From Reticulitermes speratus (lineage: Eukaryota > Arthropoda > Insecta > Blattodea > Rhinotermitidae), in contig JAJKFL010000031.1 in the NCBI GenBank assembly GCA_021186555.1, forward strand, positions 23,757,452-23,821,451: DNA of 64,000 bases, read 5' to 3'. Shown here piece by piece: positions 31,633-43,394 of the stretch. The position numbers and the translations under genes are program-made. The first letter of the stretch is position 1; every line of letters begins with the position of its first letter. A model generated the notes under the pieces. That model ran no database searches, was not told the origin of the DNA, and worked only from the letters and a program-made list of their open reading frames with translations.

Positions 31633-33866
31633 ATTTAAAACACCTTGAGGAACAATACTATTATACAATCAACGTGTCAGATTAAAAATGAGTTTCCATT
31701 TTTACAGGTATCATTCAGATTAAAATGCCGTGTTTCACCGATGTACTAGAAATAAGCCGAATTTGTGTGAAATCTTTTGTTAAAAAGTGCGTGTAGTTAA
31801 GAATACGGTTTGTACTCCTGCCTACAATTGCATATTGTAATATTTTGTAGACTTAATCCTCCATTTTTACGCTTCACTCTTTTGACGAGGCAATTCCCCT
31901 GTGTTAATTCTTGTGGTTCTCTTTAGATATGATTGTATCTAGATATCGTCCGTGTTTACTCCTAGTACAAACCGGAATTTAATTATGCGGATTGAGTTGT
32001 TATCGGTGAAGGATGCATTATTTACTTTTTGGGCAGGAAATGTTTAGTGAATTGGCGTGTATTGTGAGGAGAGGAGACAGCTGGAACTGAGTAGGGGTCG
32101 TCTGCAGTGACTGGGGTTTCCCACAAGCAGTATTGAATTCTCGGGTTCTCATACCAGGGAGTTTGTTAAGGTCTGTTGTCTTGGTATCTTCAAATTCTAA
32201 TGCAGACCTATTCATATCGTCATACCATTTAGAAGAGTAGCATAGATAAGGCCCCCCGCAGACCCTGCGGGGGGGGGGGGGGGGGAGTGCCGTGGGCCAG
32301 GGGCCCCCAAAACGTACAGAATACTAAAATTTGTTGTAGATCCTTTAGGACTGGATTCCATTTTTCTGACAGAAGGTAGTATCCTGGATACTGTTACGAG
32401 ATCTTGCAGTTACTTCGCTGGTAATTACAAGGGGGCCCCAATCGGTTATCGGCACAACTGATTTGGAACTTAGAGTTTTCTGCTGATTTTTTTTTTTCCA
32501 GTCATTCGTGTGCCATTGATTTCAGTTGCAGTGTAGTCTGTATATAAATGTATCCTCTTATATCACTGGGTACCATTATAAAATACGAGTATTGTCTGAG
32601 TACCTCGTATGCGTAATCATTTGTTATTTACACAAACGCAGCGTTTGCTTGGTTATTACTTTGGCATCTTAGTCGAAGGTCTCGGTTTCAATTCTTTGCC
32701 TGGAGTAAACGGACTGCCGACTTTCGTGGTTTACGTGATTTCCTCCATTTAAATGATGGTTACGTTCACCTTCCACACATAGGCGCCATTTAATTAATGT
32801 AGTTGAGAGTAACTATATTAAAGAAACTGTGAAACAAACAAGGAGCGGCATTAACTACAGTACTGCTTGCCGTTTTCGACCATGATGTTGGTATTAGTGT
32901 AACTGGAAAACCTACCTAAGTGTGAAATATTTTCGTAGCTACGAAGGGAATGAAAATGTTATAGTGGTTTGTATTTAACTGTGTGCAGTGCCCATAAGCA
33001 TTTTGTAAGGCTTTTCATCTCCGACTGTAACACACGTGTGTTGGCAACTGTGAGGACAGTACGGAAGGTTTTAACGCTGTGTGTGACGATGGAACGTTTA
33101 CTGAAAGCATTGTGTTGTGTGACTAGACCCTACAGCTCTGTGCTGTGTAAATAGATGTTTGCTTTGAACGTAATGTGTTGAGTGTGGCCACAGGATAAAA
33201 ATGTTTGTTAGTGTATTATTACCTTATATTAAAATACAGTTTTTATTATTCGTTCGCTGTATACGTGAGCTCGTTACTCCAAAAGAGGGTGAAGAAGAAA
33301 GCGTGACGCATTGGCTGTTTGCAGAACACAAATATTGATTTTATTGTGGGATCTTTGAACGGTACGCAGAAAGGTCTTAATGTAAATATGGAGTTGACTT
33401 CTGTTTATTACTAAAAAGAATTCTATTAGCATGACAATTTTACCTATTATTGACTCCTAGTGCTTTCACATTAACTGCAATTCGCTTCTTAGCACACACT
33501 TCTCAGACTTGTCAAGGTGGAGATCACTGTTCTTTTTTGCTTCAGTTGATGTTTCCTGAACGACAGGTTTTTCAATTTCGTTGCCTCTTCATTTTCCAGA
33601 CACCATACTTACAGACGTTATTCCATTACGTGTGTGTGTCCAAGATATTCCAGTGTCACATTCTGTGTACGGTAAACGTCTCGGAACTATAGACCAGGAC
33701 AACAGACGTGTTGTACCTGTTTTGAGAAGATTTTTGCAGCCCGTGTCAGTTGGAAGTGTTACTGAGATCTCGGAGTCTCAAGCTGACCCCGACGTTTGTG
33801 CAGAAAGTCGTCAACATATCCCAATGCCACACAGTACAAAAACCCCAAACAGACTTAATATTAACA
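31633..33866. other. Mostly unassigned DNA
   Basis: A G-run with nearby GC palindrome (CCCCCCGCAGACCCTGCGGG...) lies at 32252-32287. A SINE-like box B (GGTTTCAATTCTTTG) is near 32686. The open frame 33581-33940 (119 codons) has no recognised motif. Confidence 0.4.
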
Positions 33867-34103
33867 AGACAGGCAACGTATGTGTAAACATAACATTAAG
33901 GCGCGTTCGCGTAACCATTGTAGCAGTGGAAAAGCAATAAGTATTACATATTCTAAGTGTGTGTCTGTAGCCTTAGTTATCCAGCGTGCAAGGGGCATGC
34001 ACCGTGTTATATTGCCATCTGTCGCCTGTTCGGCTCTACCATATTTTTCCACGATATCTCATAAACGGCACCATTTTTGGGAAAAAAAGTTATTGAATGT
34101 AAA

Positions 34104-34345
34104 ATTAAAAATACAGGTAGTCTCAGTCAAAACACAACTGTACTATTTAATAAGTCACTTACATGTTTCGACTACTGCAACCATATTATTTCTTTCTTTT
34201 TTATATTCTTGGGATCGGCCTGATGATGGCTACTAACAGTAGCCGAAACAGGTAGCTGATTTATTAAATAGTAAAGTTGTGTTTTCACTGAGAAAACCTG
34301 AATTTTAATTTGTTGTAAACACAATGGTGACGACTCACTTTAAGA
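34104..34345 (+). mobile_element. Foldback insertion FB-F with ~13-bp TSD, inside R1
   Basis: Absent from the 50 kb copy of R1, where the sequence runs GTTATTGAACATAAAG without a break. Here TTATTGAATGTAAA (34090-34103) and TTATGAACATAAA (34346-34358) flank the insert, reading as a diverged target duplication. Arms about 34101-34175 and 34240-34310 are inverse copies (ACACAACTKTACTATTTAAT, CTGTTTCG). The right arm carries the best hammerhead-like motif of the window. Confidence 0.75.
34213..34261 (+). ncRNA. Hammerhead-like ribozyme candidate (best copy)
   Basis: GATCGGC, CTGATGA, T, GGCTAC-TAACA-GTAGCC hairpin, GAA, ACAGGT, A, GCTGATT. Outer stem I pairs GATCGGC with GCTGATT over seven positions (two wobbles), stem II six perfect pairs, and the core CTGANGA...GAA is intact. 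Deviations from a canonical hammerhead: one extra T before stem II, and a stem III palindrome changed from ACATGT to ACAGGT. In a hammerhead, cleavage would be expected after A34254. Catalysis is inferred, not shown. Confidence 0.6.
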
Positions 34346-34665
34346 TTATGAACATAAAACGTGTGTTTTGATTTTCTCTACAGCTTCTGTCTAAAACATT
34401 TCTCATTCTAAGAAGAATTCAGCGAGATATCATAAATGTACATAGGTCTTCATGTAAAGTACCCGTTATTCTCGTCGGATTTTAATGAAACTTGAATTTT
34501 TTCGACACATATTTGAAGAATACTCAAATATCAAATTTTATGAAAATCCGTCCAGTGGGAGCCGATTTGTTCATGCGGACGGACAGACAGACAGACAGAC
34601 AGACATGACGAGGCTAATTGTAGCTTTTCGCAATTTTGCGAAATCGCCTAAAATTGGGCCACTCT

Positions 34666-34777
34666 GAAAACTTAATATCAGGTACCGTGGTCACTGTAAC
34701 GGGATTTTCGTGACAAGACACCTACGATGTGATATACTCGTATAGAGAATTTGATTATCGTTTACACATCATTCAGG
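34666..34777. other. No recognised feature
   Basis: Short spacer between R1 and the next motif. Confidence 0.35.
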
Positions 34778-34830
34778 CCTTTACCTGATGAAAGCCTTAC
34801 GGTTTTCGGGCGAAACATGTCGTCAGTTCT
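34778..34830 (+). ncRNA. Hammerhead-like motif
   Basis: CTGATGA, AA, GCC-loop-GGC, GAA, ACATGT, C, GTCAGTT. Core and palindrome intact, and the site would be a GTC triplet. Stem II is only three pairs and the outer stem about two plus two. Confidence 0.45.
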
Positions 34831-36044
34831 TGTGTGATTGATACAGTAATAAACAGGTCTGCAAGAGATACGCGTTCCTCTCTATGCTTTGTGTAACATG
34901 GAGGTTTTTTTTTCCAGTTACCGCGGATTAGAATACAGCCTCTGTTAACCCTTTGGGGTCCAGTGGTTACTCTATGTACATTCAAAAATTGCAAATTCTG
35001 CTTACATATTGTATTTGTGTGTTTTATATGGATCTGTGAAAAAAAAACGATTATTTCCATTTGCAACATCAGCTGACTGATTTTTATAACCCAGACACAG
35101 TGAAGCTGCTGCACGGTACGGGCTGAATCTTTAAACGTATTTCAGTTTAATTTTTGTCTCTAAATCTGTGGTAGTGGGTACATAGTAATTGAAGCTGACT
35201 ACTAGGTTTCAGCCGAAACGTTACCTAAGAACTTGAAACAGATGTACTGTAGGAAGTGCCCTGGAAGAAAACTTTGTGCCATAAATCGAGCGTACCTTAC
35301 AACGAAGAAGCTGTCAAGTCCGTTCCCTGTTTTAGGAAGGAGGCTTAATACAAATTGGCCATAGGAAACAACACGAGGAACAGTGTTTAAAATTCTGTCT
35401 GCCGACCCCTGCCTTTGAGGTCTGGAAACGTCACTGTTCCTTCCACAGGTTGCAAGGAACAATGACGCCTGTCTCCGACGTGTTTTGTGACTGACCATCT
35501 TACACATTCCTTTCTTATCTTGATTGTTGTACTCAGGAAATACGTTGTGGCGTGTGGATTTCTAATAGCCCAGAAGTCAAGAACGGCGTTCACACCGTGC
35601 ATTGTATTGCAGTTACCTACTAATCAATTAGAAGTTTCTAGGTAGAGTCGACTGTTGTGGGTAATCATTATGTCGTCATGTTTCTACAGAATTTTTTATG
35701 ATGAATGTAATTATGGCTCTTAATACCCAGATTAATTACCTGTGGAGCTATCACGGATTAAGCTGTTTGGTTTCTTATAATTTAGAATTAGTTCTGAAAT
35801 TATAAACCTGTTACATATTTGGTAGGACGCTTGTTTGGGGAATTGGCCCTTGCCAGCTTTCCGTCTACACTGCACGTAGGAAAACACAGGGACACGTGGA
35901 TTTGTTACCTGTCCGAGCAGCCTTCGAACTGTCGACTGTCGACACCGTACGCACAGTTTAATTGCATATGGGACTGCCAACAGGCATCTTGTTGTGCAGT
36001 TGACTTACAAATGTTCTTTATGACGTATTATGCACTTTTTCAAG
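34831..36044. other. Mostly unassigned DNA
   Basis: An arm of the FB-G repeat lies near 34943-34985 (AACCCTTTGGGGTCCAGTGG). GCCGAAACG at 35211 follows a possible very decayed motif. Overlapping minus frames at 35202-35602 have no motif. Confidence 0.35.
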
Positions 36045-36325
36045 CATGTGGCATGTATGAGAGAGAGGAGAGGTGCATACAGGGCTGTGGCGAGGAAATG
36101 AGGGAAAGAGACCACTTGAAAGACCTAGTCTTAGAGGTGAGGATAATATTAGAATGGATCTTAAAGAAATAGAAAAGCGTGGACTGGATGGATCTGGTTC
36201 AGGGTAGGGACAGGTCTTGTGAATGCGGTAATGGACCTTCGGGTTCCTTAAATGCGGGGAATTTCTTGACTAGCTGAGGACCTGTTAGCTTCTCAAGAAG
36301 GACTGTGCTGCATGGAGTTTTTTTT
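36045..36325 (+). mobile_element. LINE 3' fragment
   Basis: GGCATGTATGAGAGAGAGGA, GGAAAGAGACCACTTGAAAG, AGAATGGATCTTAAAGAAAT, GTGAATGCGGTAATGGACCT, then CTTGACTAGCTGAGGACC, CTTCTCAAGAAGGACTGTGC. 5'-truncated and frameshifted copy of the 55850 family. Confidence 0.85.
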
Positions 36326-36394
36326 GTGAAGGGCCCCGCAGCAGATGCTACGGACGCACCGCAGCCTTAAGGCTTTTGTGCAACGCTGTGATGA

Positions 36395-36560
36395 AGATGA
36401 AAGATATTCAGTTTTTTAATTTTTCCAAGTAATGGAGCACCGGTGGAATGAAATTGACAGGGGAAAACCGAAGTACTCGGGGAAAAACCTGTCCCAGTGC
36501 CTCTTTGTCCACCACAAATCCCACATGGACTGACCCGGGATCGAACCGTGCTGCATGTAG
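36395..36560 (-). mobile_element. SINE-like repeat, family D
   Basis: Shares GAATGAAATTGACAGGGGAA, ACCGAAGTACTCGGGG, CTGTCC, ACCACAAATCCCACATGGAC and, on the minus strand, box B GGTTCGATCCCGG with the copy at 61355. GTTAGTTAGTTA at the edge. Confidence 0.65.
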
Positions 36561-36751
36561 TTAGTTAGTTACGTGTTTTGCACTGTTTTATGTTATGTTC
36601 AGGCTATAAATGTCCGTTGTTTTGTGTATTTGTAGTCAGTATGCTTGCTTCCATTTTACTACAGGAGCCCAGTTTCACTTCATCTGTATCACTTGAATAT
36701 AAAAGACCTTGATCTCCGTCGTCGTCATTTCATACAAGTAAAAAGTACAGT

Positions 36752-37015
36752 TGTCCTCATGCACACTATGAAGGCACGTGTGGGGAGTACAGGTATAGCT
36801 CCACTTATTCTTTACTTCGGCTCTCGATGGAGGTGCATGGGCAGCCTCATGCCCTTCCGCTTCACAACCGGGGCAAGAGCCCCAAGTACTCATTGAATAA
36901 GAGGCTGGGTGGGTCCCAGAGCCGGTCTGGACATTTTGGAGAAAGGGAAAATCTTTTGCTTCTGCCGGGGTTCGAATCCCAGATTGTCCAGCCCCTAGCC
37001 TAGTCACGTCGCAGT
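36752..37015 (-). mobile_element. SINE family A
   Basis: Minus strand: GGTTCGAATCCC box-B region (from GGGATTCGAACCCCGG type), CCAGACCGGCTCTGGGACCC, AATGAGTACTTGGGGCTC, CATCGAGAGCCGAAGTAAAG, AGTGGAGCTATACCTGTACTC, ending in GCCTTCATAG. Head partly retained to GACTAGGCTAGGGGCTGGAC. Confidence 0.85.
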
Positions 37016-37496
37016 TCTCTCTAACTTGCCTTCCCCGCTGTTTGTAGAGTAGAGTTATGCTGTACACAAATACTCCTTCGTAATTACATCTAATTGTCCA
37101 ACCTAATCCAGTTTGTTTATATGCATTCCTTCCTTCCTGCTTCTGGCTCATGTATTTACCAATTACGTCTAAAGCTGACGTGTTCTTGCCAGTCACCGCG
37201 GAAAAAAAGTCCAGTATAGTCAGTTACGTAATAGGCTCCGTCTCTTCCCATTCTCGAAAACGCTATGCTCGAACACTAATTTTCTGATGTATATCGTATG
37301 GTTTTTAGAGCTTGCGTTACTTGGTAGTGAAATTTATTGCGGAATATTGACACCAGTCGACGAAAATGTGGCTAAATCGGCAAGAAGAAATACTGGCTTC
37401 CGTCTAGCGCCATTTTCAAAGCTCACTTCTGAATATAACTGTCTCCTTCATTGAATTTCTTTACTTAACTCACTGTGCAGGGCCTTTCTTGAAACC
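37016..37496. other. No recognised feature
   Basis: Unassigned. Confidence 0.4.
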
Positions 37497-37509
37497 TTTA
37501 TAGTTGTTT

Positions 37510-37781
37510 CTTTTTTCTTTTTTCCTGTGGCTCGACAGCCCTATATGGGCCTGGGCCTCCTCGTTTCGTCGAGGTTTCATGGTCACACACATTTGAGACA
37601 CACCACAGTCGGTAGGACTCCTCTGGACGAGGGACCAGCTCGTCGCAGAGACCTCTACCTGACAACACACAACACTCACAAGAGACAGACATCCATGCCC
37701 CCGGTGGGATTCGAACCCACGATCCTAGTAAGCGAGCGACCGAAGACCCACGCATTAGACCGCGCGGCCACTGGGATCGGC
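37510..37781 (-). mobile_element. tRNA-derived SINE, family C, with 13-bp TSD
   Basis: TTTATAGTTGTTT flanks both sides (37497-37509 and 37782-37794). Minus strand starts GCCGATCCCAGTGGCCGCGC, with box B GTGGGTTCGAATCCCACC. It continues CATGGATGTCTGTCTCTTGT, GGTAGAGGTCTCTGCGAC, CGTCCAGAGGAGTCCTACCG and GGCTGTCGAGCCA, then an A-rich tail. Intact duplication implies a fairly young insertion. Confidence 0.92.
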
Positions 37782-37794
37782 TTTATAGTTGTTT

Positions 37795-38222
37795 AGCTGG
37801 TCAATATATTTTCCTGACTTTATAGAACCAGAAGCTTCATTATTGTGTTCATGACCCTGCGTTTGAAACCCGTTCTGAGTCATCTGCATCCAGTATTAAC
37901 ACCCTCCCTACTTATGTAAGAACTACTTTACGTTATTCTCCCTCCCACCTGTGCCCATGTCTCCCAAACAGTCTGTGTTTTCTAAGTTTCTCAGCCACAA
38001 TTTGTATACGCTTCTCAATTTCGTGATACGTCATTTAATCCAGCGATGAATAAGGCGATAGTGTATTTTATGGAACTAACAAGTTTTATCTCCATACAAG
38101 TTATAGGGTAAACTTATATAACTTTGTATGTTTCAGTGGTTAGTTTCTTGGGAAGCAGACTGTCCCTCTAACGCCAAAGGTCACGTTTTGAAACTTCTCC
38201 AAATCCCCCCTCCTCCACACAA

Positions 38223-38254
<32 letters not shown>

Positions 38255-39077
38255 CCACAGAGTTGCATAAACGTGTCAATTTTCTTTGAGTCTTTTCATT
38301 CGGAGCTGAAACCACTGAAGTTTTTAAGTGTCGCCACAGATAAAAATATGCAGGGTTGAGGTCAACACGTTGTTGGGCTGTACCTCGAGGACTGTTTGCG
38401 GACATATGTTCATATGAACTGTTTTCCTTGTTTTGTTGTGGGGGACTCGCTCCTAAAATTTGTCCAAGCATTTTAGATACACTCTGTATATGTTGAAGGT
38501 ATACTGTATAATTATACTTATCGACTCTCCTTGGTGCTTATTTGAGATATTCTCATTCATTACGCCTATCTTCAGAACCTTAACACGTGACCTGACAAAG
38601 GATTTTATTGAATTTGGCATTCTTGTCATTTCCTAAGATACTGGGTGGTTGGGAATTGAATATAGTGCACACTTAGACTCCGAAACATATTGCTCAAGTT
38701 GTGCAGTCTTGATTTACACGATACGTTTCCTTACAATTGAGTGGGTCGGGTTGCGTTTACAAAAGTCACGTATGTTCACGAGTGTTCACAATACGCGTTA
38801 CTTGCCATCCACTTCAACTTAAAAGACAATGTAACTATTTCCACACCAGTACGTAACAAAAAAAATGTCACAGAGTAATAAATCGACAGATGCGCTGTCT
38901 GTAAAGGTCACATACCTGTCCGTACGATAATTTTGTAATCAACTCACACACGCTGATTAAATTTGACTGTAATAATGTTCATAGTGTACGTGAAACGTTC
39001 ATCCAGCTCAAAAACCTGTATCCTGGTGTGCATTCAATGCAGATGTAAAGATATTTGTTTAAAGCATTCACAAATCA
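37795..39077. other. Unassigned DNA with (CA)n
   Basis: (CA)n microsatellite at about 38220-38247. No gene recognised. Confidence 0.4.
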
Positions 39078-39107
39078 TCATTATTATTATTATTATTATT
39101 ATTATTA
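39078..39107. repeat. (ATT)n microsatellite
   Basis: About ten ATT repeats directly upstream of a foldback. Confidence 0.95.
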
Positions 39108-39119
39108 AACTCTTAAGAG

Positions 39120-39350
39120 AATTGAGATCTGCGATCTTCTGGGATATTACGCGGCGTCGTGTGGTAATTGTTTACCAATTTACCAACGTTATAGGTTGCT
39201 GGCTTTCTTTCTTTCCTATTCGGACTCTTTACCCGTGAAAATGGGACCGATACGTTGTCCCGAAACGTCGGTAAACATTACCACACGACGCCGCGTAATA
39301 TCCCAGAAGAGCGCAGATCTCATCAACATCGCGGCGGAAGCCTGAAATCA
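39120..39350. repeat. Foldback element, second FB-A copy
   Basis: GAGATCTGCGATCTTCTGGG, ATTACGCGGCGTCGTGTGG and TAATTGTTTACC are inverted at 39270-39321, followed by CATCAACATCGCGGCGGAAG that matches the flank of the 21738 copy. The centre is longer and holds the motif at 39228. Confidence 0.85.
39228..39275 (+). ncRNA. Hammerhead-like motif
   Basis: TTTACC, C(G)TGAAAA, T, GGGAC-CGATACGTT-GTCCC hairpin, GAA, ACGT, C, GGTAAA. The outer stem TTTACC/GGTAAA is six perfect pairs and stem II five. The core has an inserted G and a changed position 8. The would-be site is a GTC. Confidence 0.5.
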
Positions 39351-40274
39351 ATCTTAAAAGAATTGTCCAAACTTTATTCCCTTCACATTTTCTGCAAGTT
39401 AAAGGTAAGCATTAACACATGGTAACTGTGCAGTTTACCCGACTATTCTAATGCCAGTATTAATTTGTCTTTAGTTGACACTGAAATTGGCAAAATATAC
39501 TTTGGAATTGTCTACAGACAAAGTCAGACAGTTCAACGTTTGTCATCTCCTCTGCTTTTAAAACCACCAAAAGTCGAGACATAAGCCGATGTCAGTGTGT
39601 TTGTGCGGTTGTGAAGTGCCGTGGCTTACTTAGAGGACAACAAGTTATCTTGTGCCTAGGTCCCATGTCACGAAGACGTATGGGGGAGTGGAGGTGAAGT
39701 TTCAGGTTATGCTATGTCTCGAAAATGATTAGCTGTGAGTCGTCAGCTTCATAATTTGGTCAATTCACATATTATATTCACTGGGGCGCTGACGGATACC
39801 ACACCTCGGGCGCGGGAGAATACGAATGCGTGTATAATTTTTGTGACAATACCCCTTGAAAGAAGGAGGAGTTCGGATGATAGCATTAAGCTGGATATTG
39901 TGAAAATAAGTGGTAACTTATGATATGAGGGGTATAATTGTGTGGACTTAAGGTAATCTAATTTTTAATGCCCATTGTAGATTTTGTAGAATAGTCCGTG
40001 GACAAGTGTTAAATGAAGAATATTTACACATTGGTTGAACATGAGAGAGGAGTTTGTGAACGAGCTTGATTGGGGTTAATACAAACATAACAATGTTGAC
40101 CTTTATTCATTCTCTGAGTTTACTGTATTAAGGATGATTTACGTTTAGTTGTGTCATCTAGCGAGTGTAATTTAACTGCAAGTACATTCAGTAATTATGA
40201 TTTATGGCTGCTTCAGACACGTCAGTTCCCAAGGTATTCGAGACCGGTTGGAATGACTATATATGTATTTTTAT
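39351..40274. other. No recognised feature
   Basis: Unassigned. Confidence 0.4.
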
Positions 40275-40525
40275 CCAGTGGCGCAACAGCCCTTAACGGG
40301 CCCGGGACTCCTCATTGTGGAGGCTTCGCGATCACACTCAGACACACCACACTCTGTAGGACTCCTCTGGACGAGTGATCAGCCCGTCGCAGAGACCTCT
40401 ACCTGACAACACACAACATTCACAAGAGACAGACATCCATGTCCCCGGCGGGATTCGAACCCACAATCCCAGCAAGCGAGCGGCTGCAGACCGACGCCTT
40501 AGACCGCGCGGTCACTGGGATCGGC
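40275..40525 (-). mobile_element. SINE family C
   Basis: Minus strand GCCGATCCCAGTGACCGCGC, box B GTGGGTTCGAATCCCGCC, ATGGATGTCTGTCTCTTGTG, GTAGAGGTCTCTGCGACGGG, GTCCAGAGGAGTCCTACAG, GGGCCCGTTAAGGGCTG. No clear duplication seen. Confidence 0.9.
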
Positions 40526-42659
40526 AGGAATGGAATGTAAAAATCTGAGTTTGGTTACTGACATGAATTTACACACACGCGGATATTAGCGTACAAGCCC
40601 GAATGTAAAGATGCTCCGAATATGATGCAACTCCCTTCTTCCTATTGGGGTGTTCTGAGGGAAGAAACTCAGAAAATTTATAAAATGTAATAAAAACGTA
40701 ATAAAGTTTTTTAGTCAGATATAAAACTAAAAATAATACATACAGGTGACCATATGCACCGCAAGTACAGCGCCATAGCAGGTCCTGTTTGTCACTATTT
40801 ACTAGGAAATGACATATACCTGATGTGTTACTGGGAAATGCCGTAAGGTCTCGCTTATAAGGCGATCCCTGCTTTTCTGCACAGCTGTTTCCTGCGAAAG
40901 AAACTCGTCTTATATTTGGGCTCGTACTGTAATTTGAGTAGTCGAATTTTATGCCTTGTGAAATATGACTGATTACTTTTCACAGTGCATTCTTTCGTGT
41001 AAACTGATTAACTTGTCGGGAAACTTAATTAAAACGAATATAAATTTCCCGATTATTAGTAACCCGAAGATTCAGTACTGTGTTCACAAAATTTTGACAA
41101 TTAACACAATCCAGAAGCATTTAAATTCAGTCCACACACACTCACGTAACGTCACCAAGATGCGTGTAAATATTACCCTTCTACGTATGCCTGCGTCGGT
41201 CAGATCATCCTGTCGCTTCAGGGTTTTCGAATACACTTCGTATTTATTTCTCATTTATCTTATTCGTGTTAAGTGCCACGCCCATCTCACGCTCCCTGAA
41301 TTCATCGCTGCATAGTCAAGACATGGAAAGATGTCTACACATCGATCATTTCCACATCTCTCCCCTCTCCCGAACTGCTTTGCTTCCCCCTCCACCATAA
41401 TTCCGTGCATTCCCCTCCATTCTTTACTTATTGCTCGAAGGGATGCTGGTAGTGGTAACCGTATGACGAAGTGCACTACAGACAAGTGCGTTGGACTGGT
41501 TGACATAGCTAGACGATACAACGGTATGCAGAAACTGCATAGTCCGAAGAGGTTTAATTGCCCTTGTCCATGGAACTTGTTTCCGTGGCTCCAGTTTAGT
41601 AACTTGTGGTGAAAACGTCTATGTGCAGGAGGCGGGTCACGACGGTTTTCATTATGACATACAGAAGTTGAAATACGGGGTTACAAATACACGTGTGTCC
41701 TGATTGAACACGGCCAACATCACAGCGTCTACGGTGGTGCTCGTGACTTATGTCACTTCAGTATACGCGTAAGTTTCTTTTTTGAGACGGGTTAGCTCAG
41801 TCAGTATAGTGACTAATGACTGGGTACATTGCTCAATCTGTCAGCATGTCATGGCGAGGATGGGAATATTTGCCCCTATTGGACAGAGACCCGCGATGAT
41901 GATGATGATAATAATAATGATAATCAGCAACGTAATTACAGTCGGAATCGATGAAAGGTTCTGAGTCCAGTAGAGTTCAGTCCCACAACCATCGACACAC
42001 GAGGCCAACACCTTAACCCGTGAATTACATTGCATTTTATTTCTGGATCCTGTATATAAACTTACAATAGGTCTGAATATAACAAAGAACAATCACAAGA
42101 TTTTTATGACTGCAATAGGAAATTGGGGTTTTATGATTTCTGCCTGGAACTGCGTGTTTATTTCGAAATAGTGCCAGTGTCCGTTAAATCACGTTCTATA
42201 TACATTGCAGTAACTTCATCTGTGATTAATTTCTTTTTGTAGCTTAAAACATAAACAAGATTTCACTTTGTTTTTGTGTGGGATCGTTAAGTAAGCTAAC
42301 ATGTTACAGTGACTATAAACTCCCGGCAGGCAGTTTGGTGTGATGGAACAGTCATTTAATTGATTCAACACTCCTTTGCTGTCACTGCTGCAGATATCTG
42401 AACTGAAAATAAGCATGATGGCCCGCTGTCTGCCAGCCGAAAGTACATAAATCATGAAGGAAATTTAGTTACGTGTTTGCCTGTCCTTTCACAGGTTTGC
42501 GGGATATTTCTCGTTACGTCTTAACACCAGGCTTCGAAAAACGCAGTGCCCCTACCTGCAATCTGTAGTCCTCTGTGCAACGGGATACAAGAGAAGAGCA
42601 GTTATGGGGAAGCAAAACAAAAGAATGAAATTTACTTAATTATCATTTATAGAACTTAG
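40526..42659. other. Mostly unassigned DNA
   Basis: A lone tRNA-like box A (GGTTAGCTCAGTCAGTATAG) at 41792 may be a decayed SINE head. TAATAATAATGATAATC run near 41908. Minus and plus frames at 41255-41612 overlap and carry no motif. Confidence 0.35.
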
Positions 42660-42790
42660 AGACTGAGGAAACTGTTGATTTCACTGTCTCCATCTTCAGG
42701 ACACACCGTGAAGATGGAGGCAGAAAATTTATCCGAAACGATGGAAACGTACCAGACCACAGAACATCACATGGAACAACAGTGACCGCA
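42660..42790. repeat. Foldback-like FB-B fragment
   Basis: ACTGTCTCCATCTTCAGG and CGTGAAGATGGAGGCAG are inverted around a short centre, followed by CCGAAACGATGG and GTACCAGACCACAG as in 26875 and 47700. The plus strand has GTGAAGA-T-hairpin-GAA-ACGA, a decayed hammerhead-like order. Confidence 0.6.
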
Positions 42791-42936
42791 GTAGGAATGC
42801 GAAATCTCGCTACTGATTTTGATTATAATTTTTTCTTAGGAGTGGTGCCTAACATAAAGTGTCGTGGGGATTTTCAACTTTAATTTGAAGTATTTTTCTA
42901 TTTGACGATTATTTAACGAAATGCAAGCGCAAAATA

Positions 42937-43073
42937 CTGTGTTTTCCGCCTCATAAGGCGCAAGCTATTTTTGCGGATTTTATAGCCTACTAATTAACGG
43001 CATTACGGCGCAGGGTGATTTTGATCAACATTTTTTTTAGGAAAAAATGCGACGTATAAGGCGGGAAATACTG
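42937..43073. mobile_element. Short MITE, pogo-like ends
   Basis: CTGTGTTTTCCGCCTCATAA and, inverted, CAGTATTTCCCGCCTTATAC share the CCGCCTYATA terminal pattern of small pogo-related elements. TA flanks only the left end clearly. Confidence 0.45.
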
Positions 43074-43394
43074 CAATTCTTTGTGTGCAGCGTGTGATTG
43101 AGACGCGGAGGAATAATTTTATGTCTCAGCAGTAAGTCTGTATGTGCATTAAATGAACGTGGAGGTATTTACGTGTAAAAAATCGCATAGAAACCATTTC
43201 TTAACTTCGAGCTCTATTGAAGCACACTTTGCCATTGTATTCCTTATTTTATTCTCATTTGGATCGTTACACTGAAATATGGCGCGACACCATGTCTTTA
43301 CTGTTTGCATATTTAAAGATTCTTTACATTTCTGAAGTTTATATAGTGCCGAATTATAGTATAACTAACGAACTTCACGGAGCAGAGACCTTCT
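43074..43394. other. No recognised feature
   Basis: Unassigned. Confidence 0.35.

Larger units (their letters stand above)
33867..34665 (+). repeat. Interspersed repeat R1, interrupted by an insertion
   Basis: Aligns through its length to the inverted copy at 50190-50695: GACAGGCAACGTATGTGTAA, GCCTTAGTTATCCAGC, TTTTTCCACGATATCTCATA, ATTTCTCATTCTAAGAAGAA, GTAAAGTACCCGTTATTCTC, GAAAATCCGTCCAGTGGGAG, then (GACA)n and ATGACGAGGCTAAT. The 3' part reads HADGQTDRQTDMT in one frame. Family unclassified; TE-derived. Split by 34104-34345. Confidence 0.8.

Noticed and set aside
33581-33940. 119-codon open frame as a host gene
   Set aside because: No recognised motif, no splice signals, overlapping open frame in another phase, and its 3' end runs into repeat R1.
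35165-35225. Another hammerhead-like motif (CTGACTA...GCCGAAACG)
   Set aside because: Position 8 is changed and no stem II in the right register is visible; only the 3' half resembles the family.
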